This document shows, piece by piece, positions 8,942 through 15,564 of a stretch of 15,564 bases of DNA. The translations under genes were made by a program, and so were the position numbers. Below the pieces are notes generated by a model, which saw only the letters and a list, made by a program, of their open reading frames with translations, had not been told where the DNA came from and did not search any database. How positions within the stretch are numbered: the stretch's first letter is position 1; each line of letters starts with the position of its first letter. The stretch lies in NCBI GenBank assembly GCA_025529335.1, contig JAMYHX010000710.1:1-15564 (forward strand). The letters run 5' to 3'. Source of the DNA: Rhizopus sp. PT2906 (taxonomy: Eukaryota > Mucoromycota > Mucoromycetes > Mucorales > Rhizopodaceae).

Positions 8942-10033
8942 TCAATGATTGACAAACTCATCCTCGGGTGCATGCATTAGGCTGTTTGTATGTGACTGAC
9001 CTGATGTGTTTGCTCTTAAAATAGAACTTGGACTTGTGGGAGCTGATATCAGTAAGGATGGGTCATATTCTTTATTAAACAGTGTACTGTCCAATAAGCA
9101 ATCTGTGGTGTGCCCAGATGCTGTAGATGGTGTTGACACTGTAGATGAAGCAGAGGCTGCTGCTGCTGCTGCTGCTGCGACAATAGCATGTCTATATTTT
9201 TGCCTAGTGCCTCTTCCTAGTTCATGATCATTTTGAATAGCGTACAGCTGCATCTCTCTTGCATATCTGTCCTTATCTACTTGAGCCTTTGTCTTCCACG
9301 GCGCTCGTTCTTCGTCCGTCATGCTATGCCATTTTTCTGCACAATATTTGCTGATCTGTCCCACATTTGAACTCGGAAATTTTTTCATCGTCTTTGGTCT
9401 TACTTCTGTCAGATACCACATATACGCTGATAGTGGATGCTTTGGTATACCCGGGTTTTTTGTTCTTTTCTTTCCCCGCTTCTTCTTATCTGATTCGGAT
9501 ATGTTGTTGTTGTCGTCTTCTTTATTTATTTTACCAGCCTCTATCAGTTCTGCTCTTGAACGACGAATGTACATTGAGTTTGGGTGAAGTGCTCTTTGTT
9601 CCTCTTTGAGCCGATTAGCTTCCTTTATGTAGATATCTTTTTCTTCCTATATATACAATTAGAGTTTTATATGCAAGTCATTGATTATAATAATTACTTG
9701 GGTCATTTTTTTCCATCGATCTGCAATCTGTTTACTGATTTCACCTACGTTCATTGTTGGATCTTGATCTTTGAGGATTCTTCTCATTTTTTTATTAAAC
9801 AACAGATATGCATTAGGCGGTCGAGTCACTCGAATAGGCGCGTTACAGTCTTCTTTACCAGAAGAAGAAGAAGAAGAAGAAGAAGGGCTGGCGATTGTCG
9901 GCTGGTGTAATTGTGGTGGTGTTGTCATTCGAAGTAAAGATAGTGTAGGATAATTGATACCTTGTATCAATGGTTGTTGTTGTTGTTGTTGTTGAGGAGA
10001 AGGAGTAGCATTTAGTAATTGTGCTTGAGTCAT
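8942..10033 (-). CDS. Protein with two HMG boxes (MATA/SOX-like plus HMGB-like)
   Basis: This is a chromatin or transcription protein expected in the nucleus. Exons on the minus strand are 10033-9698 and 9646-8942 (intron 9647-9697, 51 nt), giving 346 residues from this ATG. Order: Gln7 run (14-20), Ser8 run (51-58), HMG box 1 (about 68-142), a basic linker (KKKRGKKRTK, about 166-175, a likely nuclear signal), HMG box 2 (about 179-250), Ala8 run, Ser/Thr-rich tail. Box 1 begins RVTRPPNAYLLF and ends near HPNSMYIRRSR, the style of sequence-specific MAT/SOX/Ste11 boxes; box 2 (KHPLSAYMWYL, GQISKYCAEKW) is closer to HMGB/NHP6 boxes. The splice joins WKKMTQ to EEKDIYIKEA in the middle of box 1. 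The true start may lie further upstream: the frame stays open to an acceptor-like site at 10081-10082, and a candidate first exon at 10310-10280 fits the phase. Confidence 0.88.
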
Positions 10034-10206
10034 TGCAGCATAATGCTGAAGACTATATTGAATATTGTTTGCTAAATTGTCTATAAAGAAGGGAAAGTAA
10101 GGGTGAAAGAGAGAGAGAGAGAAAGAGTTTATTTAGTTCTATATTTTCACATTTATAAAAGCTAAACTAACTCATTCTAAAACTGTCTATGTGTTATGTA
10201 GAGTTT

Positions 10207-10246
<40 letters not shown>

Positions 10247-10310
10247 AAAAAGAAAAAGAAGAGTGCTAGGTTATTTAACCAATGGAAACAAAGGAGGGAG
10301 TTAAAATCAT
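10034..10310 (-). other. Possible 5' extension of the HMG-box gene
   Basis: Upstream of the 10033 ATG the same frame reads LANNIQYSLQHYAA back to 10080, where TTTATAG looks like an acceptor. A small exon at 10310-10280 (ATG, MILTPSFVSI) ends before gttaaa in the right phase, leaving a 199-nt intron that includes a long T tract on this strand. That intron is about three times longer than any other here and its donor is weak, so I leave this as an alternative start. Confidence 0.3.
10211..10244 (+). repeat. A34 homopolymer tract
   Basis: Thirty-four uninterrupted A residues, followed by an A-rich stretch with scattered G up to about 10262. It lies in the region between the HMG and Pil1-like genes. 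It may be a microsatellite or a relic of a retroposed poly(A) tail; no flanking target-site duplication was identified. Confidence 0.9.
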
Positions 10311-10903
10311 TAAATATTGAAAAAGGTCTCCAAAAGAAAATGTCTATGAAAGGCGTGCAAGTTGATCCATTGAATAACGTTGCATATTCAATGTCAACAA
10401 GCCTTGGTTGAACCTGCCCTTATATTGTCTGACGAATCTTGTCATTTAACTATCATCAGCCGACAATCATAAACTCGAGCGTTTATTCAATCAAAAGTCA
10501 TTGAGACGCTTTGAGCCTTCTTCTGTTATCACTGCTTTTAACTCTTTTTCGTCTTCTTCTTGTGCCTCAGGCGATTGTCGCGGCTATGCTTTTTCTTTAC
10601 TCTAAACACGCCTTCATACTTGCACTTGCTGCATAATTATGGTGACACTCTCTAATGGTTGCGTAACCATGACACCACACACACCTCTTTTTCTCTTCAT
10701 AAACGGTCCATTATGAAGAGAACGCTGTCGAATGCTTTTCATTAAAGCAATGTAACTCAAAGAAACGGATAAACAAGTAAAATAGGAGATGGTTCTACAA
10801 GCAATTATCTCTACTGTGTCACTTATACAAGAACACAAGTGTAGCAATAAAAAGCAAAGCCGCTTACCATTTTAAATATATATTTTTTGTTGTGTGTTTT
10901 GCC
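10311..10903. promoter_or_regulatory. Divergent promoter region between HMG-box and Pil1-like genes
   Basis: No gene is supported here. The stretch includes a perfect 12-bp inverted repeat (10691-10722) and a shorter one, ATGGTT-gcgt-AACCAT, at 10655-10670. An A/T-rich run (about 10870-10888) lies just upstream of the Pil1-like ATG. The region must drive genes in both directions. The hairpins are seen; any regulatory use is inference. Confidence 0.5.
10691..10722. repeat. Perfect 12-bp inverted repeat with 8-nt spacer
   Basis: Arms TTCTCTTCATAA (10691-10702) and TTATGAAGAGAA (10711-10722) flank the spacer ACGGTCCA. It could be a dimer-binding operator-like site, a hairpin in a transcript, or the footprint of a small element. 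It lies about 180 nt upstream of the Pil1-like start codon. Confidence 0.8.
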
Positions 10904-11829
10904 ATGAATTTCAAAGACTTGCAATACTCCATTAGCAAATTAACAACCCAAGTTCAGTCACAAGTGGCTCGTAATAACCCTTTACAGAACCAAGACACGA
11001 AATCTCTCAACTATTGGTTGTTTCAAGAACGAAATGAGTTAGCAACATTAAGAACAAAGGCATATCAGCAGTTAGAGACAAGCAAGGCCTTTATAGACTG
11101 GGTGAATGATGAATCCGTAAAATATGAACAGGATAAGGAATATCGCATTAAAGTAAATAATAAATGTAAAAGAAGGAGATGTTTAATTTTAAATTATGCT
11201 CTCCAGGATGTCGGTGAAGCACTTTGTAATTTATTTAATAAGCAAGTAGAATTAGAACAATGCTATGCTGGTAAGTATATACAAACAGAGACTCTTGCTT
11301 ATAAACAATGTTAGATGAACATAGGCTTTATCGACGTATCATCAAGCTCATTCGACAGAAAGAACAAGAAAGACTGGATAGGGAGGAGAGAAGAAGGGCG
11401 ATCGAGGACAGGATTAACCACTTAAAAAAGACGAATTCAAATTTGGATAGAATACAAGAATTTGAAAATGAACTTGCTACCATGCAGTCAATAGATGATA
11501 CCGCGGGTTTCAAAAAGACGATGCTTAAGGAAGCATTCTATTTGAAATTGAATGCCTTACAGGAATATGCCGAAAAATTAACACTGCTTGCGAAATTTGG
11601 CAAGGATATAGCAGATGGATTTGAACATCCAAGGGATAGAATAGATATACAGATTATGGAAGCTATGCTAAGTATAGATGGTTGGCATTCGGAAAGAAGA
11701 CCCACATTGCTATTATTTGATGAAAATGACGATAACGATGATGCTATTTCACTAGCATCGACTGATATTGATGGGCAGCTGCCAGTGTCATCTGGCTCTA
11801 GTGGCGTCAATCAGAGTAATACAAATTGA
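10904..11829 (+). CDS. Eisosome component PIL1/LSP1-like protein, 3 exons
   Basis: Pil1/Lsp1 proteins have a BAR-like fold, bind PI(4,5)P2 and assemble under the plasma membrane into furrow-shaped eisosomes. Exons are 10904-11152, 11207-11270 and 11315-11829 (introns of 54 and 44 nt, both GT-AG), giving 275 residues. The match is by overall pattern: a long charged helical region, DVGEALCNLFNKQVELEQ, then EDRINHLKK, IQEFENELATMQS, LKEAFYLKLNALQEYAEKLTLLAKFGKDI and a closing SIDGW, which follow the order of Pil1 landmarks such as the YLKYKD, LEQEL, EHSEKIALIAGYGK and ALNEW segments. The N-terminus is short and lacks the long basic lead of yeast Pil1. The C-terminal tail is acidic and Ser-rich (DENDDNDDAISLAS), also a Pil1 trait. 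Similarity is moderate, so this is probably a divergent paralogue. An AATAAA follows at 11892-11897. Confidence 0.8.
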
Positions 11830-12102
11830 ATGAGCAATGAGAAGAAAGTTTTTATTTACTATATTTATATGTGCATTTTTATGTGGTTATGAATAAAGTG
11901 TAGTTGTTTACATGTAACAAAGAAATATGGTATAGTTTTAAAGGCAATATGACAAGATCAAGTTGCAAGACTTTTTTTTTTTCCTTGAAACAAATGCGTA
12001 TGTACTGTGAGTATGCGTATATGTGCTTTTGTGTGTGCTTGTGTGTGTATATGTATGTTTGGGGAAAAAAGAAAGACGGGTATTTACAGTAAATATACTA
12101 GT
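11830..12102. other. Convergent spacer with TG-rich simple repeat
   Basis: This lies between the Pil1-like and small zinc-finger genes. It carries the AATAAA at 11892-11897 for the Pil1-like mRNA and a TG/TATG-rich run at about 12027-12060. No gene was seen. Confidence 0.5.
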
Positions 12103-12327
12103 TCATTTTTCATGTAAGTTCACGACGACATGCATCCATTCATGGTGATAAGTAGAAAAGTGTTGACTAATCCATTTATAAACGAACGATCCATTGATTC
12201 TGACTAACAGCTTTTGCTGACAAATAGGGCAGGTCCTATAGCTAAATCTATCCTTGGCCTTTTGCTTGTTATTTAATAATTGACGAATGGTTGATGTAGC
12301 AATATGTGAAGGATGATTCCAAGCCAT
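12103..12327 (-). CDS. Small possible zinc-finger protein, hypothetical
   Basis: I do not recognise a named family. From the ATG at 12327 it encodes 74 residues. Cys33, Cys36, His56 and His61 are spaced C-x2-C-x19-H-x4-H, as in BED-type or related fingers, with a Lys/Arg-rich lead (NNKQKAKDRFSYRT). A TATA-like box TATAAAAG lies on the same strand at 12421-12414, 87 nt upstream. Directly before the ATG is a long pyrimidine tract ending TTATCAG, which looks like a 3' splice site, so there may be a 5'-UTR intron or an upstream coding exon that I could not place. It could instead be the last exon of a decayed transposon gene, since BED fingers are common in those. Confidence 0.45.
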   Translation of the reverse strand: MAWNHPSHIATSTIRQLLNNKQKAKDRFSYRTCPICQQKLLVRINGSFVYKWISQHFSTYHHEWMHVVVNLHEK

Positions 12328-12413
12328 CTGATAAAAAGAGAAAAAGCCAACAAGAGAGAGAAAGAAAGAAAAGAAATAAGAAGCTGTAGGTTTATTCAAA
12401 TTGAGCTAGAGAC

Positions 12414-12421
12414 CTTTTATA
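12414..12421 (-). promoter_or_regulatory. TATA-like box for the small zinc-finger ORF
   Basis: TATAAAAG on the minus strand, 87 nt upstream of the ATG at 12327. The spacing is compatible with a short leader containing a small intron. Confidence 0.4.
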
Positions 12422-12429
12422 TTCATTGA

Positions 12430-13520
12430 AATAATTTCGACTGTTTCACAATAAAACCCGCCCCTGACTCTCCTATTTCTTTTTTAGGAACTTTATCCCA
12501 TTAAATTACACAAGAGTATTTGTGATAGAGGTGCTACGCATTGACCAAGAAAAGAACAAAAGATCAAGAATACTTCATAGTTTCATTACATGACTGTCAA
12601 TACAACAACAAGAACTTGCATAAATGACAAAAAAACATGCCTTCTTTTTGAGATTACCTTTATCAAACTAGAAAAGTGGGCTTCTATTACAGCCCAGATG
12701 ATTTATAGACGTATACTTGGTACAACTGTAAACAATAGGTCATCGGTTCATTGTTACCTGGGATGCTATAGGCAAGAAGAAAAAGGGATTCCCACTGACA
12801 ATAGTCTTTATTTGGTAATCACAAGTAGTTGTTCTTTGCTATTCTTTTTTTTTTTTTTTTTATATCTTTATGCCTCCTTTCACTTGTTTAGCTTCATATC
12901 ATTAACATTACTAAAAAAAAAAAAAATGAAACTTGGCAAAAACATGACACTGGCGTCATTTTTACCATAGTGTAACGCCCTATGATGATTTCCATATTCA
13001 AGTAAAACTCACCTTGTGATTCAGACGCCATCCATCAAGTCTATAGGGTAAGTGTAATGGATGATTCTTTTTTTCTCAAGATTGGATAAACTACATCCTC
13101 ATGTTCGCTACACAGAAAAAGAGAAATAGAGAGAATGAGAGTAACAATGTAACATAAAGTGGTTACAAGAAAAAAAAAAGTTCCCACTACTTGCACCTCT
13201 TTTTTTTTTATGCTACTCTGAAGAATAAAAATACACACAGTTGTATATTCTATCAGAAACCATGTCTCTTTAAGAGTCTATTGCATTTTTAACTGATTTA
13301 TATATTCATGCAAGATAGTCAACTTTAAATCTTCTGGACTATCAATTTAATCTTTCTCTCTTTTTCACAGTTATGCATGAATTATTCGAAAGCACTACCA
13401 GGTATTCATAACGAACAACAACAACAAAAACCGGTTTTGTTATATATACATACATCGTCCCCCTTTTGTTCAAACAATTCCCAAAGACTCTGCTTGATGT
13501 GACAAATACTTGCATGCACA
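12430..13520. other. Long A+T-rich intergenic region, no supported gene
   Basis: There are many homopolymer runs (T about 12845-12860, A about 12914-12926, T about 13201-13209). On the minus strand one segment looks like an isolated exon: an acceptor-like pyrimidine tract ending GTGTAG near 13110, then EHEDVVYPILRKKESS, followed by a good donor CACAAG|GTGAGT near 13014. It contains stops in every reading I tried past about 13041, so I do not call it. A TGACACTGGCGTCA near-palindrome lies at about 12945-12958. No RNA gene was identified by eye. Confidence 0.4.
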
Positions 13521-13573
13521 GTAGTAACTAAAATACTATTCTAAGCCATACTAAAGGTTTTATAATAACGCCA

Positions 13574-13785
13574 TTAGGGAGTACAATATGCATAGTTACC
13601 CAAACATTGGATACAATAAGACCTGCATTTCCCGATTTGGCATTCTTTTTTTTTTCTTTTTTACTAAACAGGCTTCCCTTTAGGGTAGTTGGTTGTATCA
13701 TGATCAAAAAGGGTCACGATCTCAAGCAGTTTATGGTATATTATCATTTTGTAACGTTGATCTAAATGACGCAAGCACAACCAAC
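13574..13785 (-). pseudogene. Probable remnant of a piggyBac-like transposase C-terminus
   Basis: On the minus strand one frame reads GWLCLRHLDQRYKMIIYHKL from 13785, then DTTNYPKGKP, two stops (13666-13661), and then in the same frame KRKKKECQIGKCRSYCIQCL followed by GNYAYCT to a stop at 13574. The arrangement (an Arg-rich helix, a linker, then clustered cysteines of the R-x-Y-C-x2-C...C kind) is what the end of a piggyBac (DDE_Tnp_1_7) transposase looks like. There is no DDD core in the window and no terminal repeat was found, so the assignment is tentative. A second frame in 13528-13644 is also open and somewhat protein-like. Confidence 0.35.
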
Positions 13786-13799
13786 CTAGTGCACTATAT

Positions 13800-14205
13800 T
13801 ATTTATTGATCTGAATATCGCAAATATGCTGCTGAAATTTCGTTTTGTTTCTAAAAAATTCGAAAGCAAACAAAGTGTGCTTTACTCCCTCCCATTTCAG
13901 GTAGGGAGACTAGCCCTAATTAGATCTAGTAATTTGCTCTATCACTGTCGTTATTTTTTTTTGTCTTGTTTGTTTGTAGTAAATAATATTTTTTTACTTG
14001 TGCATAACTGATGGTTCTGTGTGATGCCATTTCAAACATGAGTGGACATGTATAAAACTTGTAATGGATTATTCTAAACCTATATCCCTCCTTTTTTATT
14101 ATTCAAGTTGGCTTCGAGTTCTTTATTATCCAAAGTGTATAAATATATAATACAAATAAAAAGACAAAGATTTATTAGTAAGGGTAATGAAGTAAGGGCA
14201 GCTGT
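13800..14205. other. Spacer downstream of the condensin gene, no gene seen
   Basis: Noncoding and T rich. It contains a small inverted repeat, CTCCCT...AGGGAG, around 13886-13909, and an AATAAA on the minus strand at 14176-14171, about 40 nt past the condensin stop, which is a likely polyadenylation signal for that gene. Confidence 0.45.
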
Positions 14206-14214
14206 TTACTATTA

Positions 14215-15564
14215 TCAGTTCTCATTGGTCTCATTAACATCTTCCTCTAATAGTTCATTCACTTTCTTTAACAGTTTAACATATGCGTTACGGGTCATTG
14301 CTTCCTTTATAGGTTGCTCCTATATCTCAAATTAGTTTGATGTTGGATCGTATACATGATTTTCAATTACCGTATTAATCTTTTCAATAAGATCTCGGAT
14401 TTTCTGAAGTTCTTCCTTTTTCGCTTTGTCGAGATAAAGTTTCAACACGAAATGCAACAGTGTTTTTCGCTTGTGTCCTGTTGCTTTGAATGCTATCTCT
14501 AAAGCATCAACTGCCAATTCACCAGGTGTACTCATATCTGTTTCATTGTCGTACAAGTTTTCAATATGCAGTCTATACGTAATCATTAAGGAACCTTGTC
14601 GCTTTTTCTTTTTCTTTTTGGCTTACTTTGCAAGTTTACGTGGATCTATCCAGTCAGCAAGCATGTCAGATATTTGAATTGGGTTAATCATTGTTTCGTA
14701 TGGTTTAAGGTCTTCATGCATGTTGCAGACTTCTGTTAATGCAGACATGGTGATATTAGCCATCGTCTTTTGATTTTCAGGGGACGAAAAACTATAGGCT
14801 GGGAAAAAGTAGGACAGACATTGCTGGACTTTTATATTGGGTTGATCTGTGATTGGAAGGAAATATAAAAGAACCAAAAGACGAAGGAGCTAAAGACAAG
14901 TTAGATTATCATATGTCTGTTTTTTTCGTAACTTACACTTTCGTCATGCAGTCGTTTTGTAAGCATAAGCTTTGCTATGCCTTCAGCTGCAAGAGCTTGC
15001 ACTTCATCATTATTGTCATCCAAACAATATTCGAGAACTTCTTTAATTTCATCAGCCTAAAAACATGGATAAGAATCTACAAGTTATAGTGACTATATAT
15101 ATACTTACATTATTCAAATGTTCTGTCACTGCTTGAAATCCATATGTCATCAATAAATCGAAAAGGATCTTTAATGCAATACATTTAATAAATCATATGT
15201 TGCTCTTTCTTTCTTTCTTTCTTTCTTACCATGAGTGCTTTTATCTTTAATTCATCATGTCCGCATTTAATACAGTGAATAAATAGTGCCGTATTGTGCT
15301 GAGCAAGTTCTCGATCTAATGTGCAGCATAATCCTAAGCAGTGCAGGCCAACCTCTCTTAACTGTGTGTCTGAATTTTGAACTGCAGGAACAATAAGGTC
15401 GTTCAGGAGACCATATAAGTTTGAATTTTTGGTAAATGACTATAAAATGTTTCTCATTAGATTCTATATCAGATAAACCATAATCATACATACTTCTTGG
15501 CTGTTCTCCAACATATTTTTACATATAGCAAGGCATTTGAGCCTAATATGGGTATCATTTGATT
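14215..15564 (-). CDS. Condensin complex subunit 3 (CAP-G/Ycg1/Cnd3), C-terminal part, 7 exons
   Basis: This is the non-SMC HEAT-repeat subunit of condensin, which clamps DNA with the Brn1/CAP-H kleisin and is needed for chromosome condensation. The gene continues past the right edge. Minus-strand exons are 15564-15494, 15439-15230, 15168-15109, 15056-14937, 14889-14627, 14572-14371 and 14319-14215: 342 residues, all introns GT-AG and 47-61 nt. Diagnostic stretches are NDTHIRLKCLAIC, LREVGLHCLGLCCTLD, LKIKALM-ILFDLLMTYG, DEVQALAAEGIAKLML, QQCLSYFFPAYSFSSPENQ (start of the Cnd3 C-terminal domain) and ADWIDPRKLAK. The last junctions were chosen by phase: 14627/14572 gives RKLAK-LHIENLYD, and 14371/14319 gives EKINT-EQPIKEAMTRN, ending KVNELLEEDVNETNEN. 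The short tail lacks the long basic extension of animal CAP-G. The stop is followed in frame by three more stops. Confidence 0.93.
15204..15226 (+). repeat. (CTTT)n microsatellite inside a condensin intron
   Basis: About five and a half CTTT units lie just downstream of the donor of the intron at 15229-15169 (GAAA units on the transcribed strand). Length variation here would change intron size but not the protein. Confidence 0.85.

Noticed and set aside
9135..9900. Plus-strand ORFs across Ala, Ser and Gln codon runs
   Set aside because: They are antisense shadows of the HMG-box gene low-complexity tracts.
12590..12970. 126-codon + strand ORF
   Set aside because: Its length depends on long T and A homopolymers that translate as Phe and Lys runs; no domain or splice context.
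13014..13115. Minus-strand exon-like segment between an acceptor-like tract and a GTGAGT donor
   Set aside because: Stops occur in the readings that would link it to a neighbour, and I found no phase-compatible partner for the 12327 gene.
14332..14370. Read-through end of condensin exon 6 to a TAA at 14332
   Set aside because: A GT-AG intron at 14370-14320 fits size and phase and leads to a helical charged C-terminus, which is a better end.
14578..14631. A shorter 45-nt condensin intron joining DPR to SLMITYR
   Set aside because: It needs a weaker donor and removes the RKLAK residues. The 54-nt intron with donor gtaagc and acceptor tatag keeps them and stays in frame.
1..15564. tRNA, rRNA or CRISPR array
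   Set aside because: No T-loop/anticodon arrangement, rRNA sequence or spaced identical repeats were found by eye; a tRNAscan/Rfam scan would be decisive.

Overview
The window looks like nuclear DNA of an early-diverging filamentous fungus, most probably Mucoromycota (Mucorales-like). Noncoding DNA is A+T rich, introns are very short (44-74 nt, with gtaagt-type donors and TAG/CAG acceptors), genes are packed tightly on both strands, and the proteins look fungal: a Yck-type casein kinase I, a Pil1-like eisosome protein and a Ted1/Cdc1-like phosphoesterase. The phylum is inferred from gene style, not from a marker gene.

Layout. 1-~1560: decayed Mutator-like (MULE) transposase on the + strand. 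~1560-3177: gene-poor, with a possible truncated two-exon gene (1789-1998), a block of short iterated motifs (2227-2291) and an unexplained minus-strand reading. 3178-8866: four genes in tandem on the + strand: dUTPase (4 exons), M20 cytosolic dipeptidase (7 exons), Yck-type casein kinase I (5 exons) and a membrane metallophosphoesterase (3 exons). The last two are only 62 nt apart. 8942-10033, minus: a protein with two different HMG boxes, convergent with the phosphoesterase. 10904-11829, plus: a Pil1/Lsp1-like eisosome protein, divergent from the HMG gene across a promoter with a perfect 12-bp hairpin. 12103-12327, minus: a small possible zinc-finger protein. ~12430-14200: mostly noncoding, with a probable piggyBac-like transposase remnant on the minus strand near 13574-13785. 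14215-15564, minus: the C-terminal seven exons of condensin subunit 3 (CAP-G/Ycg1), running off the right edge.

The genes are unrelated housekeeping functions: dUTP removal, peptide turnover, plasma-membrane signalling, GPI-anchor or manganese-linked phosphoesterase activity, chromatin binding, membrane furrows and chromosome condensation. I see no operon-like pathway, defence island or biosynthetic cluster. Exon structures were built by hand from splice motifs, reading phase and remembered family sequence, so each junction is a model. The most notable pattern is that three neighbouring genes each need a GC-AG intron with the same donor, G|GCAAGT, in the same phase.
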